Numbered from the stretch's first letter, positions 17,296 to 23,505 are shown. The stretch is 26,711 nucleotides of DNA from Eubacterium sp. CAG:248 (GCA_000436475.1 FR886231.1:20668-47378); one strand, 5' to 3'. Notes: generated from the sequence alone by a model not told the origin. Made by a program: numbers and translations.

Positions 17296-17492
17296 AAGTC
17301 ATCTCTCCTTTTTAATAAACTATCTGTTCGGCTGAACCTTTCGTTCATTCGGATCTGATATAACAACTCTGTATCAAATCCAAAGGATTACATATTCATC
17401 TGAACTATTACCTTGTTTTTGGAACATCAGGTAAAGGATATTAACTATTCAATCTCTTAATTCTTTAACTCCTCTTCCTTTGTTCTGACTAT

Positions 17493-17521
17493 GTTATAGT
17501 CTTTATTGTTAGCAATGTAAA
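17493..17521 (-). promoter_or_regulatory. SigA promoter of hsp20
   Basis: On the - strand TTTACA (17516-17521), 17-bp spacer, TATAAC (17493-17498). The -35 hexamer lies inside the CIRCE operator, so repressor bound there would block RNA polymerase. The start point near 17486 gives a leader of about 190 nt. Confidence 0.75.
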
Positions 17522-17535
17522 GAGGTGAGTGCTAA
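17509..17535 (-). promoter_or_regulatory. CIRCE element (HrcA operator)
   Basis: The canonical CIRCE is TTAGCACTC, 9 bp, GAGTGCTAA. On the + strand this site reads TTAGCAATG (17509-17517), 9 bp, GAGTGCTAA (17527-17535): one arm is perfect and the other has 7 of 9 matches. The spacing is exact and the site overlaps the hsp20 -35. HrcA and the CIRCE sequence are well known; control of this gene by HrcA is inferred from the site. Confidence 0.88.
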
Positions 17536-17559
17536 AGTTTATAATTTGTTAATAATTAA

Positions 17560-17752
17560 GATGCCAGAGTCAAAATATAAGAATAAAAGTGAGATGAACA
17601 TGGGATGATAATCCAATGTTATGCGAATATTGGATAGGTTTCTATGTGCCAGTGGTACATGTTTATATATACTGATTTATACAAAGCAGTTCACATCAGC
17701 TGCATATTGTGGTATGCTTTTATCAAATTCGTGGGCTTTTGACCCAGACATC
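17560..17752 (+). repeat. Dispersed structured repeat, copy B (with diverged inverted arms)
   Basis: The core at 17702-17752 consists of a 5-bp hairpin (GCATA 17702-17706, 6-nt loop, TATGC 17713-17717), three bases, and a 32-nt segment 17721-17752 starting TATCAAATTCGTGG. That segment matches the - strand of 22316-22347 at 28 of 32 positions. The end of the core, TTTTGACCCAGACATC, is complementary (13 of 16) to GATGCCAGAGTCAAAA at 17560-17575, so the whole 193-bp stretch could be one inverted-repeat-bounded unit. It lies 92 bp upstream of the DUF2752 start and points toward it. Confidence 0.65.
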
Positions 17753-17776
17753 TATTTATATTTATCTGGGGATTAA

Positions 17777-17836
17777 TGCCTGTGTGCTGTCAGCAAGCCA
17801 ATGGCAGCAGATTTCCACCTATGGCAGGCAAGGGGA
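17777..17836 (+). promoter_or_regulatory. Stem-rich leader ending at the DUF2752 ribosome site
   Basis: TGCCTG (17777-17782) pairs with CAGGCA (17825-17830), enclosing small possible hairpins: TGCT/AGCA at 17785-17795, GCC/GGC at 17797-17805, CCA/TGG at 17815-17824. The ribosome site AAGGGGA follows at once (17830-17836), 8 nt before the ATG. The closed shape suggests a cis-acting RNA, but it matches no riboswitch class I recognise. Confidence 0.35.
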
Positions 17837-17844
17837 CTTTAATT

Positions 17845-18273
17845 ATGAAAAATATCAAACAGGCAAAAACCGTTATAATGTCAGTAATTATGGTTGTTAT
17901 AGCTTATGGAATTATGCAATATATGGGAATAACATGCCCTATAAAATATATAACAGGAATATCCTGTGCTGGCTGCGGTATGACACGGGCGTGGATTGCT
18001 TTACTTCATTTTGATATTAATACCGCATTTATGTACCATCCACTTTTTTTCCTTCCACCAGTTGCACTCATAATATTCCTGCTAAGAAAAAAGCTTAACA
18101 AAAAACTGTATTATACGCTTTTTGCAATCATTCTTATCGCATTTATAATTGTATATATATATAGACTATTTAACTGCCACGATGGTATTGTTGTATTCGA
18201 GCCACAGAATAACATAATACACCGCATATTTGATAAGATAGCAATTAAAAAGCAGCCAGCACTTTTTAACTAA
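17845..18273 (+). CDS. DUF2752 family membrane protein
   Basis: A 142-residue protein of the DUF2752 family, function unknown. The family signature is clear: CPIKYITGISCAGCGMTRAW (residues about 28-47), with the CxGCGxTR core, then the ALLHFDINTAFMYHPLFFLP segment. Membrane helices lie about 8-25, 62-78 and 88-107. The frame is open 23 codons further upstream, but GGGGA placed 8 nt before the ATG at 17845 supports this start. It is transcribed away from hsp20, with an unusually long structured upstream region and no cotranscribed partner. The conserved cysteines could bind a metal or form a disulphide; that is speculation. Confidence 0.85.
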   Translation: MKNIKQAKTVIMSVIMVVIAYGIMQYMGITCPIKYITGISCAGCGMTRAWIALLHFDINTAFMYHPLFFLPPVALIIFLLRKKLNKKLYYTLFAIILIAFIIVYIYRLFNCHDGIVVFEPQNNIIHRIFDKIAIKKQPALFN

Positions 18274-18303
18274 TGTGATATGTAAAAACAACCGCTTATT
18301 AAC

Positions 18304-18815
18304 TGATATGTACCCAAAATCCTGGACACATATTTATAAGTTAGGCGGACATCATGGATGCTTCTCTGTCGGCCACCTTGCCCACTTCGCCTTTATAAGA
18401 ATGATATTTTTCTTTTGGACGTTTCCCTAATAATCCAACATCATGCATAAGACGTTGAACTCTCTTGTGATTCACGTCGTAGCCACGATTCTTTAATTCC
18501 ATATAAACTCTACGCACGCCATATCTGCCTTTGTTTACTAAAAATATTTCTTTAATAATTATAAGTAATTCTTCGTTTCGTATAGCAACTAAATCCGTTT
18601 TATTAATTTCAAAATAGTATGTAGATTTAGCCATATTCATAGCTTTTAATAGATGTTTTAGTTGATATCCTTTTTCTCTGAGTTCTTTGATAAGCGCTGC
18701 TTTTTCGCCTTGAGTAGCGCAGCTTCATAGTCCGACTGCCTTTCGTTTGAATTCGTAACTGTAACGCATAAAAATACCCCTTTCACTGGATGTCCAGTAA
18801 AAGGGGGACATATCA
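18304..18815 (-). mobile_element. IS3-family remnant, internally deleted, both ends kept
   Basis: A 512-bp element bounded by 25-bp imperfect inverted repeats: + strand 18304-18328 begins TGATATGTACCC, and the - strand from 18815 begins TGATATGTCCCC; 19 of 25 positions match, and both end in CTGGACA. Inside are the first 14 codons of an IS3 orfA and the N-terminal part of orfB, with the rest of both genes gone. No clear target-site duplication is visible. The element cannot move by itself but could be mobilised in trans by a full-length relative. Confidence 0.8.
18341..18769 (-). pseudogene. Fused orfA/orfB transposase remnant (IS3, IS150-like)
   Basis: Translation from the ATG at 18767-18769 gives MRYSYEFKRKAVGL and then a stop (18725-18727); this is the typical IS3 orfA N terminus. 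In the same frame after the stop comes orfB N-terminal sequence: EKAALIKELREKGYQLKHLL, NMAKSTYYFEINK, then the HTH_21-type region YGVRRVYMELKNRGYDVNHK and RVQRLMHDVGLLGK, and KYHSYKGEVGKVA. It then diverges to a stop at 18341-18343. In intact IS3 elements orfA and orfB are in different frames, so an internal deletion joined them. The whole DDE integrase domain is missing; no transposase activity is possible. Confidence 0.82.
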
Positions 18816-18925
18816 AAACAATGTCTATATAATATGTAGTCAAATGTTGCTACCATATGCTGCTTATTATATAGAGTCTGTTTAAGGCGGCGGTTTTTTT
18901 ATTCTGATATACTCACATTTTCAAA

Positions 18926-20575
18926 CTAAGCTCTGCGCTTCTTTCCTGCTGCAAATATAACTAATCCGCTGGCCAATAATAATCCTGCCATTATAGCTGC
19001 AACTCGCATCATAGTATCACCTGTCTGAGGTGTGCTTACATTACTATTACTATTGCTATCGCTGTTAGTATTAGTATTTTCTGCTGCATCTGTTGCTGTT
19101 GTTGTATCCTCAGTGCTGTTGTTAGCTGAAGCCTTTACCATAACCTTAACTACTGTCTTGTTACCTGCTTCATCCTCTGCAACAACAACCTGCTGTCCAT
19201 CACTTACTGTAAGAGTATACTTTCCATCTTCTGCTGTTAATGCCTCTCCGTTCACAGTTACGCTCTTAAGATTAGCATCTTCAACTGTAAATGTTACTGA
19301 GTCTGTGTACTCAGCACCATCTTCAATACCACTGATAACTGGCGCTTCCTTGTCTGCATTAAGTGAAATAGCGTCTAATGGAATTCTTGTATATTCTACA
19401 TATTCCTTACTTGTTGCATATGAAATATAAAGATAATCGCCTATAACAACTGACTTAGGGTAATGGAAGCCTAATCTCTTGGCTTTACCTGTATACTTTA
19501 ACTCTGGGAACTCATCATGAGTACGGAGTACATATGCTGTATCAAATGTCTTGCCATCTGAGCTTAATGTGATTGTCAAAGGCCATCTGCCTTTATTATT
19601 AACTGAACATCCAACAAGGTAAGCTGTTCCATCTGGAAGATTACCTGCACTCTGCTTTGCACGGCAGTCCGGCATATTAGTACTTACTGTTTTGCTCCAT
19701 GTTTCACCCTGGTCCGTACTTATTGCTGCAAGTCTTACAAAAGAGCTTTTCTGGTCTCTGAAAGTCATAACAATAGTTCCATCTTCATTGACAAATAAGC
19801 TTGGTTCCATCTCTCTTGAAGTTGTTGCACCTTCGCCCTGTTCCATGCAGGTATACTGTGCCTTAACCCAGCCTTTAGTACCTGATGGGTCATCTGTATA
19901 TATTGGATATGCAAAAAGTCCTGGCTGGAAATGAGCTGCATTAACTATTCTTCCACTTGCAAGTACATGTGGGTCCTGTTCTATAATACCTTCCATAGGT
20001 GTTCCATCTTTCATTAATACCGGCTTCATCTCTGACCAGTGTTCACCATCTGTTGACTCTACATAATATGCAAAACCACCTCTTGGTGTGGTATCTGAAT
20101 ACCATACATTAATATATGATACAAGTGTATCACCACTTACAAACCATCCACCTGATGAACAATATCCATTATCTATTGTAGGAACAAGCACTTTAGGTTC
20201 GCTCCATGTAGCTCCATTATCATCACTTACGCTATATGCAACCCACGTATCTTTGGCATCTTCATCCTGTGCTGAACTCTGCCACTGTGTATACAGCTTT
20301 CCCTTGAATTCAGTCATAACAACACCATTGCAGTAATGGTCTGTATCATCTGTTGCTGTAAATACTGTAACAGTTTCTGCTCCTTCAATCTTAGAAAGTC
20401 CTAAATCTGACTCTGTCTTAGTCTGGTCAAATAAACCATCTGTAACAACAAATGGCTGTTCAGCAGTACCTGGGACTGTACTCTGCTCACCCGCAAATAC
20501 AGAACCAATGCCTGTATTCATCGAAACAATAAGTGATAACGCACTTATTGCAGCTACTATTGACTTCTTTTTCAT
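18926..20575 (-). CDS. Cell-wall-anchored BNR/sialidase-fold protein
   Basis: A 549-residue surface protein. A signal peptide (MKKKSIVAAISALSLIVSMN, cut near residue 28) is followed by a beta-propeller of about 60-400 with Asp-boxes SDDNGATW (117-124), STDGEHW (174-180) and STDQGETW (286-293). Next come an Ig-like domain (409-481; VTVNGEALTAEDGKYTLTV), a Thr/Asn/Ser-rich linker, and a sortase signal TPQTGD (515-520) with a hydrophobic helix and KKRRA tail. Asp-boxes are typical of sialidases and other propeller glycosidases. However, the N-terminal RIP motif that supplies the first triad Arg of GH33 sialidases is not seen (the position reads YCNGVV), so sialic acid is not assured. GGAG fits the ATG at 20573-20575; an ATG 7 codons upstream lacks this support. 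Monocistronic. Confidence 0.85.
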   Translation of the reverse strand: MKKKSIVAAISALSLIVSMNTGIGSVFAGEQSTVPGTAEQPFVVTDGLFDQTKTESDLGLSKIEGAETVTVFTATDDTDHYCNGVVMTEFKGKLYTQWQSSAQDEDAKDTWVAYSVSDDNGATWSEPKVLVPTIDNGYCSSGGWFVSGDTLVSYINVWYSDTTPRGGFAYYVESTDGEHWSEMKPVLMKDGTPMEGIIEQDPHVLASGRIVNAAHFQPGLFAYPIYTDDPSGTKGWVKAQYTCMEQGEGATTSREMEPSLFVNEDGTIVMTFRDQKSSFVRLAAISTDQGETWSKTVSTNMPDCRAKQSAGNLPDGTAYLVGCSVNNKGRWPLTITLSSDGKTFDTAYVLRTHDEFPELKYTGKAKRLGFHYPKSVVIGDYLYISYATSKEYVEYTRIPLDAISLNADKEAPVISGIEDGAEYTDSVTFTVEDANLKSVTVNGEALTAEDGKYTLTVSDGQQVVVAEDEAGNKTVVKVMVKASANNSTEDTTTATDAAENTNTNSDSNSNSNVSTPQTGDTMMRVAAIMAGLLLASGLVIFAAGKKRRA

Positions 20576-20700
20576 AATATTTCTCCTGTAGTTCATTAAT
20601 TAAACTAATCTTAAAGTTATAACTGTTAACTGGTTATTTATAAAAACTGTGCACACGTTCTTATCTGTATTGTACTTATTTCAACACATTCAGTTATTAG

Positions 20701-20729
20701 ATATTAACTCTTTAGAGGCATAATGTCAA
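20701..20729 (-). promoter_or_regulatory. Consensus SigA promoter of the BNR protein gene
   Basis: On the - strand a perfect TTGACA (20724-20729), 17-bp spacer and TAATAT (20701-20706). The start near 20694 leaves a leader of about 118 nt that contains the palindrome TGTGCACA and a GTTATAAC/GTTAAC cluster, possible regulator sites of unknown meaning. Confidence 0.75.
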
Positions 20730-20824
20730 CCATATTGCAATAAGTTTACTAAAAATATTTTATAAAAGTCCCATAGTTAACTAATGCGCCGGCTGCTTTT
20801 TATTACGTTTTTATATGTTGCAGA

Positions 20825-21988
20825 TTAATCTACAAAATCTGTATGTCTTGTTATATATTTAAGAAGTCTTACCTGTCCCCATGATGAATATATACCACAG
20901 GTAATCAGGCTTAGAAGTGCTATAATTATATACTCTCCAAGAAAGCCCAATCCAGTACCACTAAATACAAGTCTTCTGTTGTTAATATTCTGATGCTTAA
21001 CGTCCCATCTCTGTATCATACATACTGCCCAAGGTGTTGCTATGCCACATGTTACACATATAAGGATTCCTCCAAGAACAGCATAACCAAGATACTCAAA
21101 ACTGTTACCATCAAAGTATGAACTGCTTTCATTAGGAACTACTGCCTCACCATCAATATATGTATGCTTCATCTCCCACTTTCTAAGAGCTACATACATA
21201 AAGAAGCTATATATACCACAAGTTACTAATGTCAAAAGCTCCCACACTATCCAATGTCCAAGAAGTGAAGCTCCAGTTCCATCGAAGGTTAATCTTCTGC
21301 CATTAATAACTGTATGACTAAGTTTCCAGCTATATATCTTACATATAATCCATGGTGTTGCTATACCACATGTCACTACACAGATTATAGTTCCTAATAT
21401 AGTATATCCAAATAACTCTGCTCCATTTCCATCAAAGTATGACATCTCAGGATTAATAACCTCTGTCTTTTCCAAGTCCTTTGTTGTTGGATTCTTAGCC
21501 TTATAATCCTCATAATATTTCTTATATACATCAAATGCTCCACCCAGATTAAATGGTGTATCCATTGGATTAGCTGCAATGGTAATTCTTGCAAGAAGCT
21601 CTACTCCGGCAACTACTGAAATAATCCCAAACAGCCAGCCAAGTACACCTACATGAAATGCTATTCCGATACATGAAATAGCTGAGCATATAACTGCTGC
21701 TGGTGCTATCCATGTATTCACCTTACTCGTGTCTTTTGTCTTAAGTGCAACATAAACAAGACCTGCTGCTGCACCGATAGAGCCAGCACAAAAAATAATT
21801 CTTAGTAATCCTACCAGAATATTGCGTATAATACATCCTACCGCAAACCATCCAAAAAACATTGATAATACAACGCCTACAATGCTTGTTACAATAGACA
21901 TTCCTATTGGAAAGAATGCTGCAACAGGCGCATATCTTTCAATATTGTCTAATGTCAGATACTTTTTCCAGTCAAATTTTTCATTCAT
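20825..21988 (-). CDS. DUF898-type multi-repeat membrane protein
   Basis: A 387-residue polytopic membrane protein related to DUF898 (YjgN-like), function unknown. The N-terminal part (about 20-145) has several hydrophobic helices. From about 175 to the end come four related units, each a short FDGxG/FSGxG beta turn followed by a membrane helix ending in TCGI: YFDGNGAELFGYTILG, LTFDGTGASLLGHWIVW, YFDGNSFEYLGYAVLG and LVFSGTGLGFLGEYIII. Units 1 and 3 resemble each other (ATPW after TCGI), and so do 2 and 4 (TCGIYS), which points to duplication of a two-unit block. The start has GGGAG about 10 nt upstream. It follows a 434-bp gene-free region rich in repeats and stands alone. Confidence 0.78.
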   Translation of the reverse strand: MNEKFDWKKYLTLDNIERYAPVAAFFPIGMSIVTSIVGVVLSMFFGWFAVGCIIRNILVGLLRIIFCAGSIGAAAGLVYVALKTKDTSKVNTWIAPAAVICSAISCIGIAFHVGVLGWLFGIISVVAGVELLARITIAANPMDTPFNLGGAFDVYKKYYEDYKAKNPTTKDLEKTEVINPEMSYFDGNGAELFGYTILGTIICVVTCGIATPWIICKIYSWKLSHTVINGRRLTFDGTGASLLGHWIVWELLTLVTCGIYSFFMYVALRKWEMKHTYIDGEAVVPNESSSYFDGNSFEYLGYAVLGGILICVTCGIATPWAVCMIQRWDVKHQNINNRRLVFSGTGLGFLGEYIIIALLSLITCGIYSSWGQVRLLKYITRHTDFVD

Positions 21989-22040
21989 CTCTTTCTCTCC
22001 CGTTTAATTACTTTGTAAAACAATATGTATCATATCTGAT

Positions 22041-22046
22041 ATTATA
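22041..22046 (-). promoter_or_regulatory. Candidate -10 box of the DUF898 gene
   Basis: A perfect TATAAT on the - strand, 53 bp before the start codon. The -35 is poor (TTAAAG at 18 bp). The nearest copy of the spaced repeat (22055-22067) lies between the -10 and the -35 position, so an activator or repressor may act there. Confidence 0.4.
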
Positions 22047-22054
22047 CACTTTAT

Positions 22055-22166
22055 CTTTAGTATACTTTAATATTATTATCCTTGGTATCCTTGTCTTTAG
22101 TATATTAGCTTCAGCTATATTTTCTTTAGTGTATTAAATTTAAGTTTCTTTAGCTTTAGTGTATTT
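22055..22166 (-). repeat. Four spaced copies of a 13-bp motif upstream of the DUF898 gene
   Basis: The + strand motif CTTTAGTRTAYTT (last bases variable) begins at 22055, 22095, 22124 and 22154, giving spacings of 40, 29 and 30 bp, close to whole turns of the helix (about 3 to 4 turns). This looks like a regulator-binding array rather than simple sequence, though the region is very AT-rich. Confidence 0.55.
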
Positions 22167-22270
22167 TTGTTTTACATTCTAATAATATCAATATATTGAA
22201 GATAATGCAATGCTAAATATAAATTTTTTCTTAATTTTATAAACTTTTTTGTTCTTAAAATGCTATTTAT

Positions 22271-22333
22271 ACTTTTGACTCCGACATCATTTATATTGTA
22301 TCATTAGATTTAAATGATGTCGGAGTCAAAAGT
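22271..22333. repeat. Perfect 23-bp inverted repeat with 17-nt loop
   Basis: Left arm 22271-22293, loop 22294-22310, right arm 22311-22333; all 23 pairs match. Unlike the terminators here it has no U-run and lies upstream of both flanking genes. Its arms carry the same GTCGGAGTCAAAAG-type sequence that ends copy B of the dispersed repeat near 17750. Confidence 0.9.
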
Positions 22334-22364
22334 CCACGACTTTGATACCAACGGATTGCTCCGT
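22316..22364 (-). repeat. Dispersed structured repeat, copy A
   Basis: Read on the - strand: hairpin ACGGA-GCAA-TCCGT (22364 down to 22351; GCAA is a GNRA tetraloop), three bases TGG, then a 32-nt segment (22347-22316) starting TATCAAAGTCGTGG. The segment matches 17721-17752 at 28 of 32 positions. Copy B has an unrelated 5-bp stem at the identical distance. The GNRA loop appears only on the - strand, suggesting transcription toward the DUF898 gene. Confidence 0.7.
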
Positions 22365-22422
22365 GCTACGCACTATTATATTTAATTTTAGCAGAATCAG
22401 GATTCTGAAAATGGAGGACAGT

Positions 22423-23409
22423 ATGGCTATTGTTGTTGCTGAAAAGATAATTGAAATGTTTTTTATAATGCTTTGTGGAATAGTTCTATTTAAAACTGGC
22501 CTGATTGATGATAAGACTGTCCCAAAGCTGTCAAACATTCTTCTTATGTTGGTTTCACCTCTTATGATATTCCAATCTTACCAGATGGACTTTGACGGTC
22601 ATCTTATGTGGGGGCTTGGTCTTACACTCATTGCAGCTTTAACAACATTTACAGTTATTATAATATTAACAAATATACTAATCAGAAATACTGAATATAG
22701 CAGAAACAATATAAGTATAAGTTCTGCTTATAATCTGCAAAAAACCAGAATTCCTGTTGAGAAAATTGCCCTTATATATTCAAACAGTGGTTTTATAGGA
22801 CTACCTCTTATCAATGGCGTCATTGGCCAGGAAGGTGTTTTCTATATGACAGCTTACCTTACTGTATTCAATCTGTTATTATGGACTCACGGCGTTATAG
22901 TCATGGGTGGAGCAGGTGACTTCAAAACTATATGCAGGAATCTTTGCACACCAACCATTATAGCCATATTCGCTGGTGTTGTATGCTTTGTTACCGGCAT
23001 AAAAATACCTGCTGTTATAGATAATCCGATTCAATACATAGCCAATATGAATACGCCACTTGCTATGCTTATAGCTGGTGCTAATCTTGCACAGAGCAAT
23101 ATTGTAAGCAGCCTCAAGAGCCTGCGTATGTACTATCTTTGTGCTCTTAAGCTCATCATATTTCCTGTAATCGGTATGCTTGTTCTTTATATTTTCAACT
23201 TCCAGAGCTTTGATTTTAATGTACCATTTACCGTATTCATAGGAATGGCCTGCCCTGCCGGAGCATCTGCTATTATGTTTGCAGAAAGATATGACAAGGA
23301 TTCACTTTACGCGACAGAAATATTCGTGCTTACAACTATATTGTCACTCATTACAATACCTTTGCTGTCAATATTTGCGATAAAGCTGTTTGGTCTGCAA
23401 ATAAAATGA
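22423..23409 (+). CDS. AEC-family transporter (auxin efflux carrier type)
   Basis: A 328-residue polytopic membrane protein with about ten hydrophobic helices in two inverted halves, as in the AEC (PF03547) family of organic anion and related carriers. Typical landmarks are the N-terminal FFIMLCGIVLFKTGLIDD, the IYSNSGFIGLPLINGVIGQE motif in the first half, and NTPLAMLIAGANLAQ and GMACPAGASAIMFAERYDKD in the second. Bacterial members often carry malate, malonate or similar acids; no substrate is evident here. The frame is open 27 codons further up, but GGAGG placed 5 nt before the ATG at 22423 sets the start. Its leader would contain the large hairpin at 22271-22333 if transcription starts beyond it. 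Confidence 0.9.
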   Translation: MAIVVAEKIIEMFFIMLCGIVLFKTGLIDDKTVPKLSNILLMLVSPLMIFQSYQMDFDGHLMWGLGLTLIAALTTFTVIIILTNILIRNTEYSRNNISISSAYNLQKTRIPVEKIALIYSNSGFIGLPLINGVIGQEGVFYMTAYLTVFNLLLWTHGVIVMGGAGDFKTICRNLCTPTIIAIFAGVVCFVTGIKIPAVIDNPIQYIANMNTPLAMLIAGANLAQSNIVSSLKSLRMYYLCALKLIIFPVIGMLVLYIFNFQSFDFNVPFTVFIGMACPAGASAIMFAERYDKDSLYATEIFVLTTILSLITIPLLSIFAIKLFGLQIK

Positions 23410-23477
23410 TGTTATGAAAACAGCTGCTTCCATGTTATTCATTCCTGTAGTCGCAATAGTGAATTGTAATAAAAAGA

Positions 23478-23505
23478 TTGTTATATAATTGTAAAGTGAT
23501 ATAAT
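23478..23505 (+). promoter_or_regulatory. SigA promoter of the chemoreceptor operon
   Basis: TTGTTA (23478-23483), 16-bp spacer, perfect TATAAT (23500-23505). The start near 23512 leaves a leader of about 57 nt. A SigD (flagellar) promoter was looked for and not seen. Confidence 0.65.

Larger units (their letters stand above)
17296..17844. other. 549-bp gene-free divergent region between hsp20 and the DUF2752 gene
   Basis: No credible protein gene is found here; the open frames crossing it run into the DUF2752 gene or out of frame. From left to right it holds the hsp20 leader with a pair of mutually exclusive hairpins (17326-17347), the hsp20 promoter and CIRCE operator (17493-17535), a region bounded by diverged inverted arms (17560-17575 and 17737-17752) that contains the structured repeat core (17702-17752), and a compact stem-rich leader (17777-17830) that ends at the DUF2752 ribosome site. 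Confidence 0.7.
21989..22422. other. 434-bp gene-free divergent region between the DUF898 and AEC genes
   Basis: This region contains no convincing gene. From left to right it holds a -10-like TATAAT on the - strand (22041-22046), four spaced copies of CTTTAGTRTAYTT (22055-22166), an AT-rich stretch, a perfect 23-bp inverted repeat (22271-22333), copy A of the structured repeat (22316-22364, - strand), and the ribosome site of the AEC transporter. Confidence 0.7.

Noticed and set aside
17296..17486. fourU- or ROSE-type RNA thermometer masking the hsp20 ribosome site
   Set aside because: The only sequences able to pair with AAAGGA are UCCUUU blocks nearly 100 nt or more upstream; there is no compact hairpin over the ribosome site, and CIRCE already explains heat control.
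17721..17770. The dispersed element as merely a strong promoter (TTGACY as -35)
   Set aside because: At 16-18 bp spacing, copies A and B have only 2-3 matches to TATAAT, and a promoter would not explain the 32-nt identity or the positioned hairpin. Only the 8021-8085 site has a good -10.
17560..17845. Cobalamin or cyclic-di-GMP riboswitch before the DUF2752 gene
   Set aside because: Fragments such as GTGCCAGTGG and GCCTGTGTG looked suggestive, but the conserved cores (the B12 box, the GEMM GCAAACC motif) are absent.
17709..18014. A 101-codon open frame overlapping the DUF2752 gene
   Set aside because: It lies out of frame with the clear DUF2752 protein, has no ribosome site and reads through the structured repeat.
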